NCBI GenBank assembly: GCA_021635425.1
Contig: JAJWOJ010000003.1
Span: 1-29,631, forward strand
Length of the DNA stretch: 29,631 bases
Reading direction: 5' to 3'
From: Clostridiales bacterium
GTDB lineage: Bacteria > Bacillota > Clostridia > Christensenellales > Borkfalkiaceae
Every line of letters begins with the position of its first letter. Position 1 is the first letter of the stretch. A program made the translations under genes and the position numbers. The notes beneath the pieces are model-generated. The model had not been told where the DNA came from and ran no database searches. It saw only the letters and a program-made list of their open reading frames with translations. Of the stretch, positions 7,830 through 15,683 are shown in pieces.

Positions 7830-8834
7830 TCAGCTTCTCGCTTTATCCACCGAATCCCTCAGAACGGAAACCGCTTCGAACGTAAGCGTGCTGTACGGCA
7901 CCTTATATCCGCTGTCTATCTTGTCGATTATAGCTTTCGCAATAGCGCGCCCGTAATTTTTCTTGTCAAAACTTATTGTGCATAATCCCGGGATAAAATA
8001 TTCGCCGATCGAAATATTATCGCATCCGATCACCGAAATATCTTTCGGGCAACGAAGCCCGAGTTCCGAAAATTTCTTCATCATACCCATCGCGCACAAA
8101 TCGTTCGTGGCGAAAACGGCTGTCGTTTCGGGGTGGGATTTTATCAATTTGTCTGCCAATATATAACCTATGCGCTCCGAACGCAAAGAATAATCGCTGT
8201 TACATAATATAAGCGAATCGTCCTCGGAAAACCCCATTTCCGCGCGTTTTGCAAGAAAAGTCGCGCCTCTGGAATCGGCTTTGAAACGCATTCTGTCAAC
8301 GGTGCTTACATATGCCACGTTTTTGTGCTTCAACGAAGACAGCAATTGCATATACGCCATCATCGATTTCGCGTAATCGTTGACGACGATAAAGCTGTTT
8401 TCTATCGAAAAATTGACAAGAACGGTATTCTGCGATTTTAAAGTGTTTATAAAACTATCGGGCAAAGCGTTTGTCATGAAGTTGACGAGTCCGTCAAGCC
8501 GTCTTTCGCAGATTGCGTCCAATTTTTTATTCAATTTATTGTCGAGCAGAAAAGTCGTAACCATATACCCTTTGCCCGCGGCATATTCTTCAAGCCCTTC
8601 GATAATCTCCGCGTGGTAGGGGTTTGTCATTTCGTAAACCGCCACGCCTATATGATTGCTCTTTCTTTTGGCAAGACTCTTTGCCGTGAAATCGGGAATG
8701 TAATTCAAATCCTCTATAGCCTTTTTTACCCGCCTGACGTATTCGGGCTTAACCGATTCCTTATTATTCATCACGTTCGAGACGGTCCCGACCGACACCC
8801 CCGCTCTTTTTGCAACATCCGTCCTTGTAATCAT
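7830..8834 (-). CDS. LacI-family transcriptional regulator
   Basis: 334-residue regulator of the LacI/GalR family, of usual length. The N-terminal helix-turn-helix (MITRTDVAKRAGVSVGTVSN) and the hinge region through SLAKRKSNHIGV (about 53-64) are clear. Residues about 61-330 form the periplasmic-binding-protein-like sensor domain, with TTAVFATNDLCAMGMMKKF at about 237-255 and ISVIGCDNISIGEYFIPGL near 263-281. The ribosome binding site is AAGGGGAG. It is transcribed from a near-consensus promoter at 8965-8993 and carries a candidate operator just downstream of it, so it probably represses itself as well as the transport operon that follows. The inducer is presumably the sugar imported by that transporter. 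Regulator identity is sure; the regulon is inferred. Confidence 0.95.
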   Translation of the reverse strand: MITRTDVAKRAGVSVGTVSNVMNNKESVKPEYVRRVKKAIEDLNYIPDFTAKSLAKRKSNHIGVAVYEMTNPYHAEIIEGLEEYAAGKGYMVTTFLLDNKLNKKLDAICERRLDGLVNFMTNALPDSFINTLKSQNTVLVNFSIENSFIVVNDYAKSMMAYMQLLSSLKHKNVAYVSTVDRMRFKADSRGATFLAKRAEMGFSEDDSLILCNSDYSLRSERIGYILADKLIKSHPETTAVFATNDLCAMGMMKKFSELGLRCPKDISVIGCDNISIGEYFIPGLCTISFDKKNYGRAIAKAIIDKIDSGYKVPYSTLTFEAVSVLRDSVDKARS

Positions 8835-8941
8835 TTTTCTCCCCTTAGGATTCGTATTTTCAGCCGATTTTCCGTATCGTGTCCGGCAATTCGTTCCTTG
8901 TATTCTTTAAATATTCTTTCCGAGATTTATATTCTTTTCTG

Positions 8942-8953
8942 TGACTCGCGTCA
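8942..8953. promoter_or_regulatory. Candidate LacI-family operator, copy 2
   Basis: TGACTCGCGTCA, identical to the core of copy 1 at 7662-7673 and followed by the same T. It begins roughly 5 bases downstream of the expected start site of the regulator promoter, in the untranslated leader. This position fits autorepression by roadblock. Binding is inferred from the exact recurrence at two related start regions. Confidence 0.75.
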
Positions 8954-8964
8954 TTTTCGCGTTC

Positions 8965-8993
8965 ATTATACCACAGCTTCCAAAGCTTGTCAA
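8965..8993 (-). promoter_or_regulatory. Vegetative (sigma-A type) promoter of the LacI-type gene
   Basis: On the minus strand: TTGACA (8988-8993), a 17-base spacer, then TATAAT (8965-8970), both perfect consensus. TGG directly before TATAAT gives an extended -10. The expected start is near 8958, leaving a leader of about 120 bases to the start codon at 8834, with the candidate operator at its beginning. Confidence 0.9.
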
Positions 8994-9213
8994 TACCTTT
9001 TAAAGAAATTTTTTATATTTTTCGGATAATTTTTTCGTATGCCAGAGTTCGATAAAAACAGCCGAACCGAATACCACGCAAAAAAACGGCGTCACGTTTT
9101 ACCGTGATACCGTTTTTAACCGTCAATCGTAAATAACGAAACGTCGGATCGTCACATGCATAATATCTTCGATATCGATCGATAAAGCATGGTTTTCTTC
9201 CTTGTTCGTTTTG
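8994..9213. other. Intergenic stretch between locus A and locus B
   Basis: The gene-free stretch from 8835 to 9213 holds the regulator leader, operator and promoter (8835-8993), then AT-rich sequence, the terminator of locus B (9082-9117), and about 95 bases beyond it with two short palindromes near 9167-9182 (TCGATATCGA and ATCGATCGAT). No small gene with a ribosome binding site was seen here. Confidence 0.6.
9082..9117 (-). terminator. Rho-independent terminator of locus B operon
   Basis: AAAAACGG (9082-9089) pairs with CCGTTTTT (9110-9117), and TCACG pairs with CGTGA inside, interrupted by a two-base internal mismatch. The A-tract/T-tract flanks make it able to act on both strands. It lies 96 bases beyond the stop codon of the last locus B gene and before the LacI-type gene promoter. 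Confidence 0.8.
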
Positions 9214-10947
9214 TTACTTCGTTTTCTTTATACCCCACGAAATTAAATTCGCGGCAGTGCCGGATTGAGCCGTTTTCACCGTGACGGAGAGAACGTCTCC
9301 CGAAACCTCGAATTCTGCCCACGAACTTATTTTTGACGGTAATGCGTAAGCATAGAGCGATTCGTCATGCTTGTATATACTGCTTTCTCCTTTCGCCTGA
9401 TCACCCGCGGGTCCGTTCATAACGTAAATTACTCCGTCCGGATCTTTTATATATTTGATTCCGTTAATTTCTTCGATATTTTCTTCGGTTGCTTCGCCGT
9501 TACCGTTTAACGGACGCGTGCGCGAAACCATATGATCGTGACCTTGCAGTACGACGTCTACTCCGTATTCCGCAAAAAGACCTTTCAGTTGCTCTGCAAG
9601 CGCGCGCGCAATACCGTTCTTGGTATTATCCGAACCCCACTTACCGACGGAATACATAGGATTATGCATGGAGACGACCTTCCATTTTTCGGTTGTGTTC
9701 TGAAGTTCGTTTTCAAGCCACGAATATTGAGCGTTTGTAAGCCTGCTTCCGTTAAGCTCGTTAGTGTTGAGCATAATAAACTTCACGTTTCCGTAACTGA
9801 ACGAATAGTAAAAACCGAGTTTGGTATTTTTCTGAATCGGAATTTTATAATTGAAACGATTAAACGTTTCGTTGCTTCCGTTTTTATAGGTCGTCTCATG
9901 GTTGCCCGATATAGCCATTACGGGAATTTTGGACAAATACTTAACGTTTGCGTTGAGCATGTTGTCCCAATAATTCTGATATTTCGAATACTCGACCACA
10001 TCGCCGGTATGCACCATGAATTTAACGTCTCGATCCGCCGTTACGCTTTTAAGAACGTATGAAAACGCCGTTCCCGTGCCTGCTCCGCCGTTCGACTTAT
10101 TGCCTTCCGCTTGCGAATCGCTGACGTGTACGAATTTCCACGCTCCTTTTTCGGCGGGATTAACGGACTTAATCGGAACCGATTCGGTTAAGCAACCCAT
10201 ATAGTCGTCGCCTGTCGAATAAACGTATTCCGTATCCGGTTTCAATGTGATTTCCGCTTTGCAGGAATAATATTTTATTGCGGATTCGACTCCGCTTTCA
10301 ATCTTGTACGAGTCCGCAGCGTTAAAGTTTGCCCGAACAAGTTTCTCTTCTCCGCCCGACTTTTCTTTGATTTTAAGAACGGGGCGGGCAGGCTCCGTCA
10401 ACGTGTTCCAGGTAAATCCGTAAACGCAATTCGCCGCGTCGTATAAACTCATGGTCAGATTGGTGGGAACGTAGAACGATTTATCTGTTTTTAAATACTC
10501 CTCAAGCGTTTTACCGTACGTAAAAGTATCTATATCGCTCGTACTTTTTTCCCCGCATGTTTTACACGCCTTTGCAAAAACCTGCGGCGTGGTTTCGGTC
10601 GCCTCCGAAATAAGATATTCGTCATCGACGATCTCTTCGGTGAACGTATGCCCTTTTGCTTTAATCGTAACCGAATTCAAATCGGTTTCAACGTAATCGA
10701 TACCCTTTTTAAGAAAGATTTTTCCGCAATCGCATTTATAATACGCAGAGTTGCCGCCGCTCGTACATGTCGGCTTAACGGCTTTGACAAGCGTATACGA
10801 GTGCGCGTGAGCGTCCGAGGCATAACTTTCGCTCGCCCCGCCGCTTCCCGTATTGCCCGGCTGATTTTCGCCGCCGGACGAAGAATTGCAACCGACCGTC
10901 GAAACGGTCAGTAAAACAGCGATTATGAAACAAACGATTTTCTTCAT
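9214..10947 (-). CDS. Purple-acid-phosphatase-like metallophosphoesterase lipoprotein
   Basis: 577-residue lipoprotein (lipobox STVGC, Cys20). Residues about 46-135 hold a cysteine-bearing region (C61, C72, C74, then C128 and C131) of the kind seen in Gram-positive surface proteins, possibly metal-binding. Residues about 158-250 resemble the fibronectin-like N-terminal domain of purple acid phosphatases. Residues about 268-525 are a calcineurin-like phosphoesterase: SDSQ at 276-279, GDVVE at 315-319, GNHE at 348-351, H428 and GHDH at 469-472. The first motif has Gln where many relatives have His. It should hydrolyse a phosphomonoester or diester outside the cell. Placement at the end of a glycan operon suggests a phosphorylated glycan substituent or phosphate scavenging (inference). 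The start has an AAGAGGATAAGG-type site 16 bases after the preceding gene. Confidence 0.88.
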   Translation of the reverse strand: MKKIVCFIIAVLLTVSTVGCNSSSGGENQPGNTGSGGASESYASDAHAHSYTLVKAVKPTCTSGGNSAYYKCDCGKIFLKKGIDYVETDLNSVTIKAKGHTFTEEIVDDEYLISEATETTPQVFAKACKTCGEKSTSDIDTFTYGKTLEEYLKTDKSFYVPTNLTMSLYDAANCVYGFTWNTLTEPARPVLKIKEKSGGEEKLVRANFNAADSYKIESGVESAIKYYSCKAEITLKPDTEYVYSTGDDYMGCLTESVPIKSVNPAEKGAWKFVHVSDSQAEGNKSNGGAGTGTAFSYVLKSVTADRDVKFMVHTGDVVEYSKYQNYWDNMLNANVKYLSKIPVMAISGNHETTYKNGSNETFNRFNYKIPIQKNTKLGFYYSFSYGNVKFIMLNTNELNGSRLTNAQYSWLENELQNTTEKWKVVSMHNPMYSVGKWGSDNTKNGIARALAEQLKGLFAEYGVDVVLQGHDHMVSRTRPLNGNGEATEENIEEINGIKYIKDPDGVIYVMNGPAGDQAKGESSIYKHDESLYAYALPSKISSWAEFEVSGDVLSVTVKTAQSGTAANLISWGIKKTK

Positions 10948-10963
10948 TTTCCTTATCCTCTTT

Positions 10964-11905
10964 TCAGAATTTAATTTCCCTGATCTTTTTAACCAGGTTT
11001 TCGCCGTAAATTTCGCCGCCGAACGCGTTCGGGTGCAATTTATCGTAAAAATACTTCTCGTCGTGAGGGATAAACTCGTCGCCGCGAACTATCGTCGCGT
11101 TTTTTAGCGGCGAAGCATATTTCACGATAAGGTCTCCTATTCCACGGATTTGATCGAACGCGTCGGGATAATCCGAACGCCAGAGCGGGGTGATAACAAG
11201 GACGGGGACGTTGCCGTATACCGACGGTAATTTTTCGAAAAACTCCGCGATATATTTCTCTTTATCGTCCCAATAGCATAAGTTCGTACCCATTGCGACA
11301 ACGACTTTATCGGGAACGAAGTTTTCAAGCGGTATAAGAGAATTTTTATCGAAATAATACCCGCCTATTCCCTGATTGAGAAGTTCGTATTCAAGCGCTC
11401 TGTTCGCAACGTTTACAAATGTTTTTCCCGTTTCGAAAGTTCCGTAACCCTGCGTTATGCTGTCGCCGATGAATAAAACTTTTTCGCCTTTTCCGACAGC
11501 AAAAACATCCGCATCGGAACAAAAATTTTTAACGGCGACATCCGCATCTATAGGAAAATATAAACACACTTTCTTCTCCCCGCCTTCAAGAAAATAGTCA
11601 AGCTTGCCTTCGGCGGCGAGATCCGCAACTTTGTTCTGTGCAAAAAGTTTGCCGTTTACGTACAAGTCGAACGTATCCTTGCTCGATACGTTTAAAATTT
11701 TATAATCGAAGCAGAATTTTTCGGCTTTTGTCGTAAATTCAAGCGTTATAGAGCCGTCAAAGGTCGTGCGGACGAAAAAGAAATCGTTAAATTTAAGATA
11801 TTCGCGCTGCTTCTTCGAATAACGCGAAAAACTCATATAGCCGTTTTCGCACGGCAAAACATCATAAACGCCGTGAAAAAATTTCTTTAAATCGTTGTTA
11901 TTCAT
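10964..11905 (-). CDS. SGNH/GDSL-family esterase, probable carbohydrate deacylase
   Basis: 313-residue two-domain protein. Residues about 20-130 form a beta-sandwich with DTFDLYVNGK at about 77-86, resembling the N-terminal domain found in some carbohydrate SGNH esterases. Residues about 140-313 are the SGNH hydrolase: GDSITQGYG with Ser149 (block I), NQGIGG at about 177-182 (block II), GTN at 206-208 (block III) and D288xxH291 (block V). The catalytic triad is therefore Ser149, Asp288 and His291. There is no signal peptide, so it works in the cytoplasm, presumably removing acetyl or other acyl groups from imported sugars before or with the GH2 enzyme encoded directly upstream. Exact CE family uncertain. 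Confidence 0.88.
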   Translation of the reverse strand: MNNNDLKKFFHGVYDVLPCENGYMSFSRYSKKQREYLKFNDFFFVRTTFDGSITLEFTTKAEKFCFDYKILNVSSKDTFDLYVNGKLFAQNKVADLAAEGKLDYFLEGGEKKVCLYFPIDADVAVKNFCSDADVFAVGKGEKVLFIGDSITQGYGTFETGKTFVNVANRALEYELLNQGIGGYYFDKNSLIPLENFVPDKVVVAMGTNLCYWDDKEKYIAEFFEKLPSVYGNVPVLVITPLWRSDYPDAFDQIRGIGDLIVKYASPLKNATIVRGDEFIPHDEKYFYDKLHPNAFGGEIYGENLVKKIREIKF

Positions 11906-11916
11906 TATCCTGCCTC

Positions 11917-11963
11917 CCGGACATGCCGAAGCGTCGCGACGAAATACCCGCCCCGACCTCCGG
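11917..11963. repeat. Inverted repeat between GH2 and esterase genes
   Basis: CCGGA (11917-11921) and TCCGG (11959-11963) frame a GC-rich stretch containing the perfect palindrome CGTCGCGACG (11932-11941). In the minus-strand transcript the 3' arm abuts the GGGAGG ribosome binding site (11913-11918) of the esterase gene, so folding could tune its translation. The 58-base gap is the longest inside this otherwise tight operon. Confidence 0.45.
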
Positions 11964-13721
11964 TCATTTTTCGGTTTTATTCTGCCAACGCTCTTTCAGA
12001 TAAAACGCGGCGGATTTAGGTTGTCTTTCTCTCGTAAATACGCCTTTACGGTTTCCGTTTACCCGAATCGTGCCTTGCTTTGTCATAAAGTCGGCAAAAT
12101 TCCACACCAATTCGCCCTGAACATAAGGCAATTCGTCGAATATTCTGCAATATTCCTTTAAAAATTCGGTCTGATATTCTTCGGAAAACGCAAGAGCAGG
12201 CGCGGAATGTATTCCTTCGATTGTATCCGTTCCGAATTCAAACATAATAATCGGCTTTTTGAACTGCTTGTAATAAGCTTCGAGATCACGCTTTAAAAGC
12301 GGCTCTGCGGCTTTTATATTGCCTATTTCGTCATACCAGCCGAAATAACGGTTAAGCCCGATAAAATCCACGAGATCACCGATTTTATTGCCCTCGCAGG
12401 CGCGTGTAAGTTCCGCAGTCGTAACGGGTAAATCCGTAAGAGAACGAACATATCCGATAACTTCCGAAAAATATTCTCTGCTTGCGTTTTCATATGTCGC
12501 CGCCTCGTTTGCAACGCTTACCATCGCCAGACACGGATGGTTTTTATCTCGCTCCAACATAAGTCTGAGCGAATTTTTATGCAACGCAAGCGTAATTTCG
12601 TCAAGCCTGTTTTCGCCATATGTATAGTCAGGCCAATTATTGCATCCTACAGCGGGAACCTCGTCAATAACGAGCAATCCGTATTCATCCGCGAGATCCA
12701 TGATTTCTTCGGCATACGGATAATGACTTGTTCTGAAACAGTTGGCGTTTATCCATTTAAGAAGTTCGAAATCCCTCACGTTGACAGCCGAATTGTTACC
12801 TTTGCCGATAATCGGGAAGTCCTCGTGCATTCCGAATCCTTTAAGATAAACGGGATTATCGTTGACGTAAAGAGACTTATCGTCGTAAGATATCTTTCTT
12901 ATTCCGAATTTCTCAAGATAACAGTCTGTCGCAGTGCGGACGGTAAGCGTGTAAAGATACGGCTCCCCGATTTGCCACAAGTATGGATTTTTTATATAAA
13001 TCATACCCGTTTTACCGGATGAAACGACGTCTCCGTTTTCGTCCGTAACGGTATAAACGGCGTCCCTCCCGTCACCTTTCAGCTCTGCCGATACGACGTG
13101 ATAATCGCCGTTTACTACGGTCTTTATAACGATATCGTCTATATGTTTTTCGGGCAAAGAATAAACGAATACGCTGCGATGTATTCCCGTATAATTATAA
13201 AAATCGTGATTGATTATCTGCTTCTCTTTCGGGAACTTGTCTTTATCTCCGCTCACGGCATATTTGCCCAACTGATCATAAACGAACAAGTCGTTTCCGT
13301 TAACTATTCTTCCGGACGGAAGAGTGTGATAAGTCAATCTGTTATCTATGACGACAGTCAGTCTGTTGCACTCTTTAAGCGTCGGCAAACGCAAATCCAC
13401 GGGTAAAAAAGCCGATTCGCTTCCGCCGATATATTCGCCGTTCAGATAGACTTCGCATCTGTGGCTTGCCGCGCCTATACGCACCCTGTATTCTCTGCCG
13501 TTTTCTACAGGACAGGAAAACTGCGTTTCATACGCGACTTTACCGACGTATTCGCGTAAAGCGTAATCGGTAACGATGTCGTTAAAACTTGCGGGTACGG
13601 GCATAAGCCTGTATTCTTTTAACGGCTCGACGGGCAAAAACCCGTCGTCGACCGTTTTAAATCTCCATATACCGTCGATATTAACGGCACTTCTACAAAC
13701 ATTGGTTTGTACTTTCAGCAT
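11964..13721 (-). CDS. uidA: GH2 beta-glucuronidase
   Basis: 585-residue GH2 enzyme, close in length to E. coli UidA (603). Domains in order: sugar-binding jelly roll (about 1-185), Ig-like sandwich (about 186-280), and TIM barrel (about 281-585). The acid/base is Glu406 in VSVANEA and the nucleophile is Glu495 in MFEFGTDT. Two features mark beta-glucuronidase rather than beta-galactosidase: LNRYFGWY at about 456-463, and the N557-R-K559 version of the NxK motif that grips the uronate carboxylate. The region equivalent to active-site Loop 1 (after VGCNN, about 359-380) is shorter than in the E. coli enzyme. There is no signal peptide, so it cleaves imported glucuronides in the cytoplasm. It is co-transcribed with an esterase and with the locus B transporter. 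Galacturonidase activity is a possible alternative. Confidence 0.9.
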   Translation of the reverse strand: MLKVQTNVCRSAVNIDGIWRFKTVDDGFLPVEPLKEYRLMPVPASFNDIVTDYALREYVGKVAYETQFSCPVENGREYRVRIGAASHRCEVYLNGEYIGGSESAFLPVDLRLPTLKECNRLTVVIDNRLTYHTLPSGRIVNGNDLFVYDQLGKYAVSGDKDKFPKEKQIINHDFYNYTGIHRSVFVYSLPEKHIDDIVIKTVVNGDYHVVSAELKGDGRDAVYTVTDENGDVVSSGKTGMIYIKNPYLWQIGEPYLYTLTVRTATDCYLEKFGIRKISYDDKSLYVNDNPVYLKGFGMHEDFPIIGKGNNSAVNVRDFELLKWINANCFRTSHYPYAEEIMDLADEYGLLVIDEVPAVGCNNWPDYTYGENRLDEITLALHKNSLRLMLERDKNHPCLAMVSVANEAATYENASREYFSEVIGYVRSLTDLPVTTAELTRACEGNKIGDLVDFIGLNRYFGWYDEIGNIKAAEPLLKRDLEAYYKQFKKPIIMFEFGTDTIEGIHSAPALAFSEEYQTEFLKEYCRIFDELPYVQGELVWNFADFMTKQGTIRVNGNRKGVFTRERQPKSAAFYLKERWQNKTEK

Positions 13722-13739
13722 TTATTTAATTCCTTGATA

Positions 13740-15665
13740 TTATTTAGCGGTAAAAGTTACGCCGGAAGGAAAACTCTTTATTTCCGTTGCCGGACCTGCG
13801 CTATCGCTGTTGCAACCGATCAGTTTATATGAAGCCGCGATGATTTTTACGCTCTCAAACTCGTTTGACGTACATCTGTGTCCGAATATGTTTACGATAT
13901 CATTGCCTGCGGCGTTTATCGTCACCTTTTTAAGTCTGCTTTCTATCAGAAATCTCGAAGACAGAATACCTACGTCATATTTGATAACGTACCCTTTTAC
14001 TTCTTCCGTTACGTCGTATTGTCCGACGTTTACCGTAACGTTAATCAAATCGGCGTCTCTTATCGTGTGAGCCAATAGCGTTGAGTTCATGACGCCAAGA
14101 TAATGAACGTTGTCGAACGTGATATCTTTGAATATCGCGCCGGAGCCGATATGACCGAATATTCCGCCTGTGCCTACCGTTATATTCTTAACTTTGAATC
14201 CGTTGCCGTCAAGAACGCCTTTGAATCCTGTCGCTCCGTTAGAGGGATTAGAATTATCTCTTACTGCGGTACACGTGCCGTAGTCGGCAAAGTCGATATC
14301 GTCGGTAAGGATATAATAGCCGTTGAACGCTTTATAATTGCCGTCTACCATTTTAAATGCGTCGAAATCGGTTGCGGCGGTAAGGATTTTAGTACAGACG
14401 TTCGCTTTTGCTTTATAGCAATATTTATCGGTATAAATAACCATATCCGCGGACACGGCTTCGTTGCCGCCGTCGGGTACGGCGTTTTTATCAAGCGAAA
14501 CGACGTTGCCGTTTACCGAAGAAGATATCGTCCTTCCGTTTAAAGTTATCTCTTCAACCGCACCGACAAGCCCCGCAGGAGCTTTCAGCGAACCGTTCTC
14601 TCTGCCCACGATTATTTCTTCCGTCAATTCCTTTTCGGGTAATCTTACTTCGAGCTTGATTTTTACGAACGTATCTTCGCCGTTTATCGTGTATTTACCG
14701 ATAAGAACGGTATTTCCGCGAGCTTTCGCCTTGACGGTGTATCCGCCGTCCGCATTCTCGCTGAGTCCGATTTTAGACTCGTCGAAATCGGTATTATAAT
14801 CGGCGTTTGCGTCGAACTCGACCTTTGCTCCTTCCATATCTTTGCCGTTTACCTGCACGGTAAAATCAAGATCGAGCGCGTTTTTTAAACCGAGTTCTCC
14901 GTTTTCCGTTATGAGCGTGAGCTTATACGCTCCTTCGATTCTGTCAAAGTCCGCGTCGTTTTCAGGCTCTATAACCACTTCGCTCGCATAAACGGTCACC
15001 GTGAAAGTCTTTTCGGAAAGCGAACCCCTTATTTCGGCAAAAACCGAGAAAGAAGTAATACCCGCTTTAAGACCTTTTACGGTAAGCAAACCGTTTTCGT
15101 CGACGGCAGCGGTTGCCACGCCTTCGGCTGCATTTTCGGTAACGGATACCGAATAACGAATGTTTTCATCGAGTTTTTTGCCGTTGAATTCGGCATACAG
15201 CTGCGCTTTGAACTCCCCGCCGCCGGCTACACGAATATCGTCGATTACGCCTTTGATGCTTGCGGTGTAAGGAGAAACGGAAACTATAACTCTGCACTTT
15301 GCGCTTACGTCTCCCGCGCTTGCGACTATATCGCATGCGCCGACGTTTTTAGCCGTAACGACGCCGTCGCTCGTTACGGACGCGATATTTTCATCGCCGC
15401 TCGAAAAAACCGCAACGGAGCCGTCGGAAACGATCGCCTCGATAACCGCCGTTTCGTATTTCGTCAGTTCGAGCGAGGTTTTGTTAAGCTTAATCGTTAC
15501 GTCTTCGGTTACGCTTTCGGGAGAAGACGAATCGATCGGAGCCGAACTCTCGCTCTGAGTTTCGTCCGAACCGTTGTTTTTCTTGCATCCCGCAAGGGAA
15601 ATCGAAAAACATAAAGCCGCAACGATTATGAGGGATAATATAACAATTATTTTTCTTTTAGACAT
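13740..15665 (-). CDS. Lipoprotein with Big_2-like domain and GLUG/beta-helix-like C-terminus
   Basis: 641-residue lipoprotein (lipobox SLAGC, Cys27) with a Ser/Glu-rich linker to about residue 52. Residues about 54-131 look like a Big_2 Ig-like domain (IKLNKTSLELTKYETA followed by NIASVTSDGVVTAKNVG). At least two more Ig-like beta-sandwiches follow (about 133-227 and 228-342). After about 430 comes a region with YYILTDDIDF and FKGVLDGNGFKVKNITV (481-497), which resembles GLUG-type repeats and suggests a short beta-helix. No catalytic signature is visible. It is probably a surface glycan-binding or adhesion protein for the locus B system, in analogy to surface binding proteins of other glycan loci (inference). 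The gaps to both neighbours are 18 bases. Confidence 0.72.
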   Translation of the reverse strand: MSKRKIIVILSLIIVAALCFSISLAGCKKNNGSDETQSESSAPIDSSSPESVTEDVTIKLNKTSLELTKYETAVIEAIVSDGSVAVFSSGDENIASVTSDGVVTAKNVGACDIVASAGDVSAKCRVIVSVSPYTASIKGVIDDIRVAGGGEFKAQLYAEFNGKKLDENIRYSVSVTENAAEGVATAAVDENGLLTVKGLKAGITSFSVFAEIRGSLSEKTFTVTVYASEVVIEPENDADFDRIEGAYKLTLITENGELGLKNALDLDFTVQVNGKDMEGAKVEFDANADYNTDFDESKIGLSENADGGYTVKAKARGNTVLIGKYTINGEDTFVKIKLEVRLPEKELTEEIIVGRENGSLKAPAGLVGAVEEITLNGRTISSSVNGNVVSLDKNAVPDGGNEAVSADMVIYTDKYCYKAKANVCTKILTAATDFDAFKMVDGNYKAFNGYYILTDDIDFADYGTCTAVRDNSNPSNGATGFKGVLDGNGFKVKNITVGTGGIFGHIGSGAIFKDITFDNVHYLGVMNSTLLAHTIRDADLINVTVNVGQYDVTEEVKGYVIKYDVGILSSRFLIESRLKKVTINAAGNDIVNIFGHRCTSNEFESVKIIAASYKLIGCNSDSAGPATEIKSFPSGVTFTAK

Positions 15666-15683
15666 ATTTTTCTCCTCGCCTTA

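Noticed and set aside
8613..9029. Plus-strand open frame of 138 codons reaching into the gap after the LacI-type gene
   Set aside because: It starts inside the regulator gene, crosses the consensus promoter of that gene, and has no ribosome binding site or family resemblance.
9160..9185. Palindromes TCGATATCGA and ATCGATCGAT
   Set aside because: Short, AT-biased and not next to any promoter; too likely by chance to call an operator.
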